Origin: Prinsepia uniflora
Lineage: Eukaryota > Streptophyta > Magnoliopsida > Rosales > Rosaceae
Assembly: GCA_032719365.1 (NCBI GenBank)
Contig: CM064863.1
Coordinates: 63,513,583 to 63,577,582, forward strand
Direction of reading: 5' to 3'
Length of the DNA stretch: 64,000 bases
Shown here: positions 21,409 to 33,859 of the stretch, one piece after another
Numbering within the stretch: the stretch's first letter is position 1
Layout of the letters: every line of letters starts with the position of its first letter
Program-made: the position numbers and the translations under genes
The notes under the pieces: generated by a model
What the model saw: only the letters and a program-made list of their open reading frames with translations
Told to the model about the DNA's origin: nothing
Database searches by the model: none

Positions 21409-24025
21409 TGACAGGACCCGTCCCAACTGGACTTTGATAACCGTGCCCGATCCTACTCCCGTCTGACAAGTCAACTGAAGTCCCGAAACTACCCTTCAAC
21501 ACTTGTCAGAGAAGGGATAACTGCGCTGATTTCCGCTCATGCCTCCGCCTCTCGATCAACCCCAAAAATAATATCATTTACCCTCCAGTTTATAAAAAAA
21601 AAAGTTGTGAGTGGACAAAAATAATATCATTTAAAACGCATTTCAAAATATCTCATTTACCCTCCAGCTTATCAAACCATGCATGCATAGGGTAAAACAT
21701 ATGAATTACAATCACCGGCTTTTCAGCCAAATCACATAACAAGTCAAATCCCGGCTTTCAAGCCAAACATGTGAAAACATAATCACTTGGCCACACAGAC
21801 CAGAAACCCGTACTCAATACCAGTACATAATCACTATCAACATAAAACAGCACCACTCACAAGTGCACAATCAATCAATCAATCAATCAATTAATCCATC
21901 CATCCACACTATTCACAAGCGCACAAATAATCACACAGTCACATCTGCACTACGCGTAGGCCAGCATCCAGCCACATTCTCGGGATCAGACACATCTGGG
22001 CTCAACCCTCGGGCTCAGTCCCATCTAGGCAAACACATCCCCAGGCTCAGACACATTCGAGTGGTACATCCAGGCTCAGTCGCATCCGAGAAGCTGGCTT
22101 ACCATAACAACTCACAATCATACCAACATCCCCCAAGCTCCGGTCGACTAGTTGATCCCCTAGCTTCGACCGTCAGGGTATCCTCAGCCACAATGAAAAT
22201 CATCTCGGGATTACATCCCAAAACATTTCAATCAAATCCTTGACTTTAATCCAAGTCAAAATCATTTCCGATCGGGTCTCAAGGCCAAATACCATTTACA
22301 CGTAAATCCATAAAATCTCAGTTGAAAATATTAAAATATTTCATAATTCATCCTTGACTCACCAATTACGTCAAAATATCCATTTTGAAACCATTTTGAC
22401 TCCGGGCCTAGCCCAAAATATCATTTGCATATTTTTCATAAAACGTGCCCGAAAGACTGATTAAAATAATAATTAAATCACAAATAATCATGCCACATCA
22501 TCAGGACATCATTGCAACTCAAATCATGCAATCAATCATGTAAAACATTTAACTATGCATGCATAATGGTTTATAAAACAAACGTCCACTCACACACCGT
22601 CCAAACCGCTCGCTTTCCGAGCTGCACGGATTTCCGTAATTTCCGGAAATTTTGAATCCTGTCAAACAACATCATTATGGGTCACTAATGAATCCAAGAA
22701 TAGCATATTAATTTCCCACAATTTTCCGAGAATTAAATATTAATTTAAAATATAACATAATCATTTAGACCCTCGAAACATTATGGAGACGGTGTCCGAT
22801 CGACTCGAAACCAATGCCAAAATGTTCGTTACATCGATTACATGAAAAAGTATGTTGAACACTTCCCCAGAAGGTCAACCACGCTCCCTCACGCACCGAT
22901 TACATTGGCTGCGTGTGGACTCACACGCCGATGAACATTACCACTACTGTTCATCGTCCCAACCCGAAAGCCTGGTAAACGGGCCTGCAACCCGCGGTGC
23001 AACCCGATCCGTTCTCAGTCAATTCGACCCCAATTTCTTCATTTCTTTCACTGGTTTTCATCTATTGAATCCTAATTAAGGATCTGTATGCTCAATTTCA
23101 TGAAATGGGTCCTCAAATTACTCGACTCGAAGTGAATACCCGATGGGTTCTTAACCGGGTTCCACCCAATTTCAAGCCGTTTCCTTCAATTAATCGCACA
23201 TGAAGTATCATATATTCATTCTAAACATGAATTCGAAACCAATTTCACGATTTCTTACCTCCAATTACTCGAACGCAACCTCCAAAATTCGACGATGTCG
23301 CAGGGTATGTTCTTAGTGTTTGTCCATCAATTGCCCTTGAATTCAATGGTGGTTCAACTCATTCCTTTCTCCAGAAGCTTAATTCAAGTTGGGTTTGTCC
23401 AATTAATGTCTCAAACTCAAATTCGATTCTCAATTTCACAAACACCTTCTCGGGTTCTTAAGGTATTTTCCAGTCTTCTCCCTTCTTTTCTCTCCTTTCT
23501 TTTCTCTCACAAATTCACCCTCTCAATTAACCTCAGGTTCTCATGTTCTCTCAGTGGTTTGCTGGGACAATCAATCAATTTTTTTTCTCTATTTTTTTTT
23601 GCTCAACCATGAAGGCAATTCTGTTTTTATCCCTTAATCACATTTCGATTTTCAAACGGCAACAATTGCCACCAAGCGCAATTAGCAAGTGACAGATGTC
23701 ACTAAATTACCCACCTGACTCACCCACATGGCTAAATCAGCCAATTAACCCGGCTGCTCAAAATTACCATTTTACCCTTGCTTTAACTAATTACCAAAAT
23801 GCCCATCACAATTCTAGACCCATAACTTTTACGTCCGAACTCCGATTGACGCATGCCACCCGTCTACGGATTTAGCGTCCCGAGACCTATCCAATGGTAC
23901 TTCCGAAAAGTCCAAACAAGGTCATGAACAAAAATTCAACTTTCGGCCCTTATAACCAAGGGCAAAATCGTCACTTCCTTCCAATTTTTCGAAATTTTCC
24001 TTTTTCAAATTTCCGGATCGTCACA
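21409..24025 (-). repeat. 3' LTR of element D
   Basis: On the plus strand it runs from TGACAGGACCCGTCCC to GATCGTCACA. Its boundary boxes are GTGAGTGGAC (21607-21616) and GTCCACTCAC (22584-22593), each with a nearby TGCATGCA (about 21681 and 22555). It contains ATCAATCAATCA repeats near 21867. It differs from the 5' LTR by a small local duplication near 21570-21610 that replaces the sequence CACGGCCTGGAGGG. Confidence 0.93.
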
Positions 24026-24041
24026 ACCTTCCCCCCTTAAA
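24026..24041 (-). other. Polypurine tract of element D
   Basis: The minus strand reads TTAAGGGGGGAAGGT immediately before the LTR start TGTGACGATCC. This is the plus-strand primer for reverse transcription. The GAGGACGAAATTCTTTAAG phrase beside it is typical of the 3' end of chromovirus pol regions, so the interior derives from such an element. Confidence 0.85.
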
Positions 24042-24653
24042 GAATTTCGTCCTCGAAATTCGAATATACCTCTCCAACAACAACCGTGGAGATACAATCC
24101 AATTCAATACCCCGGGTTCCCACGTGAACCCTCACTCGTTAGGTGCAACCATAACCACCTTTTCCATCTTTCCCCCCTCATCCGGAGCCCTCATATCACA
24201 TCATGACTCATCCCGAGTCCTAAACCAATTCTTGACTCCTTTTGAGTCCAAATCCAATGTCTCGACTCCCCTCGAGTCTGAATTCATCAGTTACTAACAT
24301 CAATGCCACCACTGGTATATCCGGTCACCTAGCAATCACCCCTAGGCGAACCACATCCTATTCAGGATCTCTCAACACACACGAAACCAATTCCGGATTT
24401 CCTCTGAGTCCCATTACCCCTATCCTCGGGTCAAGTTTATCCTGGGCCTAACATGCCCATCCACATACCATACCGTTATCGTAAACAATCATCCGGACCA
24501 ACACAAGTCCGACACAACCAGAACACATGATACAATATTCGACCTCCAATCCAGGGTCATACCTACTCTAGGGATTTTCCGATACCCTCATATCTCGTCT
24601 AATCACCAGGCTGTGCACGGGGCTCGTATCTCGGAGGCATGGCAAATTAGTAA
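24042..24653 (-). other. Non-coding interior of element D
   Basis: About 610 bp with no frame longer than 70 codons and no Gag or Pol motif on either strand. The composition is CT-rich on the plus strand, with phrases such as GACTCCTTTTGAGTCC that resemble the short hairpins of the LTRs. Confidence 0.7.
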
Positions 24654-24671
24654 CCCAATGCTCTGATACCA
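24654..24671 (-). other. Primer-binding site of element D (tRNA-iMet)
   Basis: The minus strand reads TGGTATCAGAGCATTGGG, three bases after the end of the 5' LTR. The first twelve bases match the plant initiator tRNA-Met complement. Confidence 0.88.
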
Positions 24672-24674
24672 ATT

Positions 24675-25128
24675 TGACAGGACCCGTCCCAATTGGACTT
24701 TGATAACTGTGCCTGGTCCTACTCTCGTCTGACAAGTCAACTGAAGTCCCGAAACTACCCTTCAGCACTTGTCAGACAAGGGATAACTGCACTGATTTCC
24801 GCTCATGCCTCCGCCTCTCGATCAGCCCCAAACGTCGTGCCACGGCCTGGAGGGTCAAAAACAAAGGTGTGAGTGGAAAAAAATTATATCATTTAAAACA
24901 CATTTCAAAATACCTCATTTACCTTTTAGTTTATCAAACCATGCATGCATAGGGTAAAACATATGAATCACAATCACCAGATTTTCAGCTAAATCACATA
25001 ACAAGTCAAATCCCGGCTCTCAAGCTAAACATGTGAAAACATAATCACCTGGCCACACAGACCAGAAACCCGTACTCAATACCAGTACATAATCACTGTC
25101 AACATCAAACAGCACCACTCACAAGTGC

Positions 25129-25162
<34 letters not shown>

Positions 25163-27275
25163 CATCCATACTATTCATAAGTGCACAAATAATCACACAG
25201 TCACATCCGCACTACGCGTAGGCCAACATCCAGCCACATTCTCGGGATCAGACACATCTGGGCTCAACCCTCGGGCTCAGTCCCATCTGGGCAAACACAT
25301 CCCTAGGCTCAGATACATCCGAGTGGTACATCCAGGCTCAGTCGCATCCGAGAAGCTGGCTTAACATAACAACTCACAATCATACCATCATATCCCCCAA
25401 GTTCTGGTCGACTAGGTGATCCCCTAGTTTCGACCGTCTGGGTATCCACAATCACAATGAAAATCATCCCGGGATTACATCCCAAAACATTTCAATCAAA
25501 TCCTTGACTTCAAGCCAAGTCAAAATCATTTCCGACCGGGTCTCAAGCCGAAATACCATTTACACGTAAATCCGTAAAATCTCATTTGAAAACATTAAAA
25601 TTTTCCAGAATTCATCCTTGACTCACCAATTACGTCAAAATATCCATTTTGAAACCATTTTGACTCCGGGCCTAGCCCAAAATATCATTGGCATATTTCT
25701 CGTAAAAGTACCCAAAATACCGATTAAAATAATCATTAAATCACAAATAATCATGCCACATCATCAGGACATCATTGCAACTCAAATAATGCAATCAATC
25801 ATGTACAACATTTAACTATGCATGCATAATGGTTTATAAAATAAACGTCCACTCACACACCGTCCAAATCACTCGCTTTCCGAGCTGCACGCGTTTCCGT
25901 AATTTTCGGAAATCCTGAATCCTATCAAACAACATCATTATGGGTCACTAATGAATCCAAGAATAGCATATTAGTTTCCTACAATTTTTCGGGAATTAAA
26001 TATTAATTAAAATATAACATAATCATTCGGACCCTAGAAACATTATCGAGACGGTGTCCGATCGACTCGAAACCAACGCCAAAATATTCGTTACATCGAT
26101 TACAGGAAAAAGTATGTTGAACACTTCCCCAGAAGGTCAACCATGCGCCCTCACGGGCCGATTACATTGGCTGCACGTGAACTCACGCGCCGATGAACAG
26201 TACCACTACTGTTCATCGTCCCAACCCGAAAGCCTGGTAAACGGGTTAGCAAACCGCGGTGCGACTCTATCCGTTCTCAGTCAATTCGACCCCAATTTCT
26301 TCATTTCTTTCATTGGTTTTCATCTATGCAATCCTAATTAAGGATTTGTATACTCAATTTCATGAAATGGGTCCTCAAATCACTCGACTCGAAGTGAATA
26401 CCCGATGGGTTCTTAACCGGGTTCCACCCAATTTCAAGCCGTTTCCTTCAATTAATCACACAGGAAGTATCATATATTCATTCTAAACATGAATTCGAAA
26501 CCAATTTCACGATTTCTTACCTCCAATTATTCGAACTCAACCTCCACAATTCGAGGATGTCGCAGGGTGTGTTCTTAGTGTTTGTCCATCAATTGCCCTC
26601 GAATTCAATGGTGGTTTAACTTGTTTCTTCCTCCAGAAGCTTAATTCAAGCTGGGTTTGTCCAATTAATGTCTCAAACTCAAATTCGATTCTCAATTTCA
26701 CAAACACCTTCTCGGGTTCTTAAGGTATTTTCCAATCTTCTCCTTTCTTTTCTCTCACGAATTCACCCTCTCAATTAACCTCAGGTTCTCATGTTCTCTC
26801 AGTGGGTTGCTGGGACAATCAATCAATTTTGTTCTCTGTTAGTTTTTGCTCAACCATGAAGGCAATTCTGTTTTTATCCCCTAATCACATTTCGATTTTC
26901 AAACGACAACAATTGCCACCAAGTGCAATTAGCAAGAGACAGATGTCACTAAATTACCCACCTGACTCACCCACATGGCTGAATCAGCCAATTAACCGCT
27001 CAATTAACCCGGCTGCCCAAAATTACCATTTTACCCTTGCTTTAACAAATTACCAAAATGCCCCTCACAATTCTAGACCCATAACTTTTACGTCCGAACT
27101 CCGATTGACGCATGCCGCCTGTCTACGGATTCAACGTCCCGAGACCTATCCAAAGGTACTTCCGGAAAGTCCAAACAAGGTCTCGAACAAAAAGTCAACT
27201 TTTGGCCCTTATAACCAGGGGCAAAATCGTCATTTCCTTCCAATTTTTCCTTTTTCGAATTTCTGGGTCGTCACA
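24675..27275 (-). repeat. 5' LTR of element D
   Basis: On the plus strand it runs from TGACAGGACCCGTCCC to GGGTCGTCACA. It aligns with the other LTR of element D along its whole length. The frames at 26054-26341 and 26802-27371 are LTR sequence, not genes. Confidence 0.93.
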
Positions 27276-27280
27276 AGAAG

Positions 27281-28329
27281 TATGGAAGGAAGCCTAGAAA
27301 AGGAAAGAAACGAGGACCACCTAAGACCAATAAACTTATTAATGCTGTACAGGTTCATAAGAAGAACATAAAAGTGATGCATGCCATTTCTGTAGAAAAC
27401 CAAGGCATCATCAGAAAGATTGCTTGAAACGTAAGGCATGGTTCGAAAGGAAAGGTAAGCCTTTGGCTTATGTTAATGTCAAATCAAATTGAGCTGAAGT
27501 TCCTTACAATACTTGGTGGGTTGACTCTGGTGCTACTACATATATTTCTAATTCGATGCAGAGATTCCTTACGACCCAAACTTTAAATCCAAATGAACAA
27601 TTCATTTATATGAGGAATCGAGTCAAAGCTCCAGTTGAAGCCATTGGAACCTTTCGTTTAATTTTGGACACTAAATATTGTTTTGATTTGTTTCATACAC
27701 TCTATGTTTTCAGTTGTTCCAGAAATTTGGTTTCAATTTCTAAGCATGACCGTGTTGGATTTTGTTTCAATTTTAGTAATGGATGCTTTAGTGTATTGAA
27801 GAATACCTCTTTTATTGGTTCTGGTATTCTTGTTGATGATTTAGATAAATTAAATCTTAATAATGTTTTTGTTGAAACATTGTTGACTCTGCATCCTAAT
27901 GTTGGCACTAAGCGTAGCCCTATCAATGAAAATTTTTCCTTCTTGTGGCATAAATGACTAGGTCATATATATAGTGAAAGATTGGAAAGATTAGTAAAGA
28001 ATAGGGTTCTTCCGAACCTAGATTTTACTCATCTTGGTGTATGTGTGGGTTGTATAAAGGGAAAACAAACCGCACATAACAAGAAAGAAATAGCCACAAG
28101 AAGTTCAAAGCTTCTTGAAATCATTCATAGAAACATATATGGACCTTTTGATACTCCATCATTTAGTGGAGATAAATATTTCATCACCTTCATAGATGTT
28201 TTTTCACATTATGGTTACATTTATCTACTGAAAGAAAAATCTAAAGCAGTGAAAACCCTTGAGGTGTTCATTACTGAAGTCGAAAGACAATTAGGTATAA
28301 AGGTGAAAATTGTCAGGTCTGATAATTAG
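27281..28329 (+). pseudogene. Copia Gag knuckle, protease, GAG-pre-integrase and integrase N-part (decayed)
   Basis: This Ty1/copia polyprotein remnant is read in several frames. A CCHC knuckle (CHFCRKPRHHQKDC) is near 27378-27420. A stop follows the lysine-rich stretch near 27490, then the protease signature VDSGATT at about 27520. The frame 27556-27957 covers the rest of the protease and the pre-integrase region up to LWHK, followed by an in-frame TGA. The frame 27982-28329 has the pre-integrase CxxC and the integrase stretch FITFIDVFSHYGYIYLL (first catalytic Asp) to RSDN (second catalytic Asp). The Gag N-terminus is missing: the sequence before the inserted element D is only leader plus a short Lys-rich stretch. 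Confidence 0.85.
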
Positions 28330-29270
28330 GTAGTGAGTTTTATGGCAAGTATAATGGACCAGGACAATGTCCTGGGCCATTTTCCAAACTCCTAGAAAAA
28401 CATGGCATTTGTGCTCAATACACTATGCCAGGTATGCCATAGCAAAATGGTGTTTCTAAAATGTGTAATCGTACTCTAATGAATATGGTTAGGAGCATGT
28501 TGAGTAATTCAACATTTCCTGAAACATTGTGGATGCATGCTCTTAAAAATTATGCATACCTATTAAACTGGGTTATTAGTAAGGTAGTCTCAAAAACACC
28601 TTTTGAACTGTTGAAGGAAGAAAACCTAGTTTGAGGCACCTGCATGTTTGGGGTTGCCCAGCAAAAAATTCACATGAAAAGAAATTGGATTTTAGAATGG
28701 CCAGTGGTTACTTTATTGGTTACCCAAAAAAATCCAAGGAATATAGGTTTTATTGCCTTAATCATAGTACGCAAATTATTGAAACCGGTAATGCTAGATT
28801 CATTGAAAGTGGTGAGGTCAGTGGGAGTGAAAACTCTAAAGAAGTGGTCATTCAAGAAGTTAGGGTGCAAGTCCTTACACCTATGCCTCAAATAGAGGTG
28901 GGGCAGGTTCCTGCACATGTACCCTCTCTAGATGTTGTTGTTCCTGCATCTGTTGGATCATTTAACAATGCTGAACAACAAATTGAGGACCAACCACCCC
29001 ATAATGAGATCATTACCAATGAAAGTGCTGTAGAAGAACCACAAGGAATAACATTAAGGAGATCTTAGAGAGAAAGAAGATCATCTATTCCGAGTGATTA
29101 TATGGTATATCTACCAGAATCTGACTTTGATGTAAGGGTCAATAAGGATTGGATCATTTTCACAAGCCACTAACTGTGATGATTCTAAAAAATGGATTGA
29201 TACCATGAAAGATGTGTTGAAAGCAATGGACCAAAATGAAGTTTGGGACCTCGTTGAATTGCCCGAAGGT
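28330..29270 (+). pseudogene. Copia integrase C-part, linker and start of reverse transcriptase (decayed)
   Basis: After a stop at 28327-28329 the integrase core continues in pieces, with the QNGV box near 28443 and the WMHAL..AYLLN stretch near 28530-28570. A long open piece at 28631-29068 follows the HVWGCPA motif into the acidic linker before RT. RT-type sequence then begins (WDLVELPEG-like) and is cut by an insertion at 29271. Stops at 28439-28441 and in other places rule out function. Confidence 0.83.
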
Positions 29271-30880
29271 TAGCCCTATGCATGGTTCAGTACGGTTCAG
29301 TATGGAGGTGATACCAGAATCGTACCAAGTATTTTTAACTAGTTCAATATGACACGATATTTCAAAATTTGAAATTGATAAGGTACTGTACCATACCAAT
29401 TGTGTTCGGTACGGTATTAGTTTTGAGCAAAAATTACTATTTCATAAAATTGAGCCAAAGTTTATGGAAAAAAATATAAATAATCTATTCATACAAAACT
29501 ATTTCATTCATATAATTAGTACAATAATAAACAATACATAACAAATTCATATTTCATTCATACAATTCCATAACATATATGAAACTCCATTAGCATTATC
29601 GACGGGTTTATTGTCGGACGAAATCGAAGATTGGTACGATAGTTGTAGGCTTAGAAAATAGCTCTTCTTTGAGACAGGACTCCTTGTAGCACCTCGAGCA
29701 CATATTCATGTTGTTCACAGAGCCAAAGATACCTCAACCTTTTGCACACAATGGAGGCTCATTATCCATGTTTTTCTTCTTCAATTTGATGTTTCTTTAA
29801 TTAATCTCAAACACAACTAAGCATAATTAAGGAGGCAGCACGAGCAATTCGAACAATTATTATGAGTGTAAAGGTTGGGTGCAGTTGGTGAGATACTTAT
29901 AAGTTTTAAAGGCGGTGGCGTTATCCAGTCAATCGGTTAAGCTTAGGAATCATTTTCATTTTGGAATACGGAAACATATTTTAATTCGGGTTCTATTTCG
30001 CAGAGGCTTCTAATTAATTAGGGTTCTATTAGCTGTTGTGTGCTCACTACTCAGGGCTTTGTCCCTTTTTTGATTGGTGAATTTCAATTTTGTATGATAA
30101 TTTGGAAAATAATTTCAACATAAACCACATATCAGAAGCAATCACTTACATCAGCCATCAAGAATCTTGATGGAGAAGCCGAGATAAGGCTCGCAGCTGG
30201 AGTGCGACGTCCAACGGGCGGTGGACGGCGTGGTGCTAAAGAGAGTTACGATTCTAGCTGGTGGCGGACAGTGTGGTGCGAGAAAGAGAGAGCTACAACT
30301 CTGAGAAGAAACACATATGGGTTGTGAGCTGTGGGCGACGAAGTTCGAGAGAGAGCAATGAGGCCGAGATAAACTCGCAGTCATGGTCGAGTCCGGATCG
30401 GCGAGAAGGCTGCAATCGGCGAGAAGTGCAAAGAAAATTAGAAGAAAAGTTGATGTCGAGGTCGAAGTCGCAGGCTCGCAGCTAGGCTATGGTTGACAGG
30501 TTGTAGGCGGCTAGGTTTTTTTTTTTTTTTTTTTTTTTTTTTCTACTGAAGAAGAAGAGTTGAAGTTAGAGTGAGGGTTTGTTACCAAAAGACTAAGTAG
30601 TAAGGATAAAGCACGTTCCCTTTTTTTTGGGTTAGGGTTTTTATTTTTAAATTTTTTAAATTTAATTTAATTTTTTAATTAATTAAAAAATTTCAAACTG
30701 GTTCGGTTTTGGTAAGGGGTGGTATTTCCCAACCCCAAAATTGATCTCGTTCCGATTGGAACCGGTATGGTATGGGTACCGTACTGATCATCCATTCAAT
30801 TTTACTATTTAGTTTTTTTTTTTCGGTTTGGTATGATACAAGATGAGACGATTTCAGTATTTTGGGACGATATTCCCAAG
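29271..30880. mobile_element. Probable non-autonomous DNA transposon inside copia RT (1.6 kb)
   Basis: The copia RT reading stops at GCCCGAAGGT and resumes after GTTGCCAAAGGTTGC, with CCGAAGGT and CCAAAGGT as imperfect 8-bp duplicates at the two sides. Both ends carry several GGTACGGT/ACCGTACC/GGTATGG phrases in both orientations (29286-29420 and 30700-30830), as in subterminal repeats bound by hAT or CACTA transposases. The interior has no transposase frame and holds a T-run of about 28 near 30516-30542. Class and exact ends are uncertain. Confidence 0.5.
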
Positions 30881-31728
30881 GTTGCCAAAGGTTGCAAGAG
30901 AGTTGGGTGTATATGGGGTTTTAAGACCAAACTCCACTCCAATGGCAATATAGAACGATAAAAAGCCAGGTTGGTAGCAAAAAGTTTCACTATGAAAGAA
31001 AGTATTGATTATAAAGAGATTTTCTCACTGGTTTCTAAGAAAGAATCACTTAGAATTATTATGGCATTAGTAGCTCATTATGATTTAGAGTTACATCATA
31101 TGGATGTGAAAACAGCTTTTCTAAATGGGAGTTTGGAAGAGGAAGTCTACATGGATAAACTTGAAAGTTTTCTATTGAAAGGAAAGGAACACATGGTCTG
31201 TAAATTAAAGAAATCAATATACAGACTTAAATAAGCTTCCCGACAATAGTATCTCAAGTTCAATGATATCATTGTTTCCTTTGGTTTTAAAGGAAACATT
31301 GTCGACGATGTATATACCTAAAGGTTAGTGGGAGAAACTTTATCTTTCTAATTCTATATGTTGATGACACTTTGCTTGGTAGTAGTGATCTTGGCTTATT
31401 ATATGAGACTAAGAAATTTCATTAAAACAAGTTTGAAATGAAAGATTTGGGTGAGGCAACCTATGTGATAGGAATTGAAATATTCCATGATCGATCGCAT
31501 GAAATGTTAGGGTTATCTCATAAGGAATATATTGAAAGAGTTCTAGAAAGATTTGGTATGGAAAAATGCTCATCAAGTGTTGCTCCAGTTCAAAAAGGGG
31601 ATAAGTTTAGCCTTAAGCAATGCCTACAAAATGAATTGGAACGCAAAGACAACTACAACAAATCTACTTTACCAATTTCAAAGACCCACAAGTCTTCTCC
31701 TCAAGAACAAATAGGTTGGAGCATTTAG
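30881..31728 (+). pseudogene. Copia reverse transcriptase C-part, truncated
   Basis: After the insertion the RT resumes. The frame 30971-31234 includes LVAKSFTMKESIDYKEIFS and the MDVKTAFLNG box with its catalytic Asp. The region 31330-31440 has YVDDTL-type sequence in another frame, and 31438-31728 has the KDLGEATYVIGIEI and LGLSHKEYIERVLERFGM stretch. The sequence ends shortly after the SVAPVQKGD stretch, so the end of RT, the RNase H domain and any 3' LTR are absent. Confidence 0.85.
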
Positions 31729-32259
31729 GGCTCCAATTCAATTCCAATTCCAAATAAAATTGCCCAATTATTTAGTCACTTAACAAGTTAAATAGCCAAC
31801 AAGGGTATCTAACTTCCTCCACCTATCTTTTGGCAATTCCAATTTTCAAGTAAGTTTCAATTCAATTTTTTTTAAAATCTTAATTCTTTTCACTAAACTT
31901 TTTGAAAATTTGTTGTAGTTGTACTATGAATAATTCTTATAGGCTTTTGTTTTGAATTTACTCATGAATTTATTTTTATATGCAAGGATATGAAATTTTT
32001 TTTGAACAATTTATATGAGTTTTGTTAATTAAAAATCAGTTTGATTTTTGTTTCAATTGATAGCAATTATATTTAGGTTATTTGATAATTGATATCGTGT
32101 ATCGATCAATATTTTATATATATATATATATATATAAGTTCAATATTGGTTAGTATGTCTGTAAGTATGGGAGGTTCTTATTTGTTAGTATGACTATGAG
32201 TATTTTTAACGATAAATTATTTCTCATAGAATTCGGATATTTGTATTAATCTTACAACT
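31729..32259. other. AT-rich gap with a TA microsatellite
   Basis: There is no coding frame. The phrase CAATTCCAATTCCAA is at 31735 and a TA tract lies at 32113-32136. This stretch separates the truncated copia element from the hAT pseudogene. Confidence 0.6.
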
Positions 32260-32345
32260 ATGGAATGCCATTTTAAGAGGAATTATTTAGATCCTGCATC
32301 AAATAATTTTGGTAGTTCAAACTCAAAATAAAGTGAATTGAAATT
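32260..32345 (+). pseudogene. Possible N-terminus of a hAT (TTF/DUF4371-type) transposase
   Basis: An ATG at 32260 opens a Lys/Asn/Ser-rich frame (one TAA at 32329-32331) that is cut by LTR H at 32346. The amino-acid style (MxxxFKR, then SSNSK.SEL) resembles the start of plant ZMYM1-like hAT proteins. The zinc-finger part of the same protein type begins at about 47005, just beyond the far side of the LTR stack. I infer that they were once contiguous. The evidence is the position and a short weak similarity. Confidence 0.4.
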
Positions 32346-33192
32346 TGACAAGACCTATCCCAATAACCGAGAAGATGTTGCCCCCATCTGATAGGTAGCC
32401 TAAAATATCGAAAACTACCCTCAACCTTGTCAGACAAGGGATTTCGTACTTTCTTAACATTCATTCCTTCGCCTCCCATTCAACCCCAAATTTTGTGCCA
32501 CGACACTGGAGGGTTACAAAAAACACGAAAATGTGTGAGTGGACAAAAATAAATATTTTAGAACATAGTTAGAAAAAATCTAGCATTTACCCTCCGTTTT
32601 CTAGAACTATGCATGCATATGAAAACCATCAAATTTCGATTAACGCAAAACAAAACTCATTATCACGAAATACGTAAAAAGAATCCACAAGTCAAAAGCA
32701 GCAGTAAACCATTACAATCTTCACACAAAATTACCACAGCACAACAATCACATACAAATAATCCATATCCAACATCATTACATAAATCACACATAGTCAA
32801 CCCATCCTCGATGCACAATATTAGTCATCACATCAACTGCACTACCGGTAGGTTAATCACTCGAGATCTGGAGCCCAGCTCGACGTCAGAGTGTAGCCTC
32901 ACTCATGATTTAGAGCTCATCTCGACGTCCGAGTGAGAACTGACTCAGGATCTGGAGCCGGCTCGACGTCTGAGTCAGTACTATACCAGTCTTAGAATCT
33001 ATAGCCCTACTTAACGTCCAAAACTTACCAACCAATATGTATCCCGAGGAGGGTTATCAATAACATACATCACACATCATCACAATATTTCACACATCAC
33101 AAATATCGAAAAATCATGTACTTATAACACAGATCAAATTTCATAAATCAAATCCACCAATTGAAACCCGAGCCTAAGCCCAAACCACAATT
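32346..33192 (-). mobile_element. LTR H, first part (oldest LTR of the stack)
   Basis: It starts TGACAAGACCTATCCC on the plus strand, a diverged form of the TGACAGGACCCGTCCC end. GTGAGTGGAC is at about 32535-32544 and TGCATGCA at about 32610. A set of three imperfect repeats of about 50 bp (32860-32985), each with GAT-TGGAG..CTCGACGTC..GAGTG, is its version of the hairpin array. It is interrupted at 33193 by LTR G and resumes at 46615. Confidence 0.8.
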
Positions 33193-33859
33193 TGTAATGA
33201 CCCATCCCGGGAGTCGGGATTAGCGAAGTGATTAGCGACGAATTAACTGAGTTAATCGGTGTTTAGGTGGTTACTTTTGGACCGTTAGCGCGGAATGACG
33301 ATTTGGCCCTAGAGTGGACAAAAAGAGGACTTTTAGTTCGGATGGTCAAGTGGGCATTGACCAATGACCGTGACGTAGTTTGGGACGTCACGAGTCGGTA
33401 GACAGGTGGCACGCCCGATTCCGACATCCGAGGAGGAAGTTATGTTGTTTGGAAGGTTGAGGGCATTTTCGTAATTAAGTTGAAAAAGAGGGAAATTGCT
33501 GACTTTTTGTTTGACCATTAGTTTTCACGCAAACCAAGGATTGTTAGATAGACCTCGATGCCCTGAGTCCAACGACAGGCGGCATGCAGTCGTCGAACGT
33601 CGGATGACGAAACTACGGGTCTAGGAACGTGAGGGGCAAAATGGTAATTGGGACATTTTGGGGCAATTTGGTCTTTTTATACTCTGGGATTTGTGAGCAA
33701 TCAGATCGGGACATGTGGCTGAGAAATTGGAGATTTTGGGGTTGGACTGTTGGATGATGGACACCTTGTGGGCGTCTAGTGGCTTCTAGCCCAAACAGCC
33801 GTGTTATGTAATTTTAAAATAAAACGTTTGGTCGCTCAGTATAGAAAACAGAGACAGGG

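Larger units (their letters stand above)
21409..27275 (-). mobile_element. Element D: two-LTR gypsy derivative with 649-bp non-coding interior, TSD AGAAG
   Basis: Two LTRs of about 2.6 kb (21409-24025 and 24675-27275) enclose only 649 bp. The polypurine tract is next to the left LTR and the primer site is next to the right one, so the element reads on the minus strand. AGAAG flanks the whole unit (21404-21408 and 27276-27280), which shows it inserted as one piece. Over the first 150 bp of the LTRs I count about nine differences (around 94% identity), so it is not young. There is no coding capacity. It must have been mobilised by proteins of an autonomous relative such as the parent of element F. 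Confidence 0.95.

Noticed and set aside
26802..27371. 189-codon plus-strand ORF
   Set aside because: It lies in the 5' LTR of element D and crosses its end into copia sequence; there is no motif and the frame is chance.
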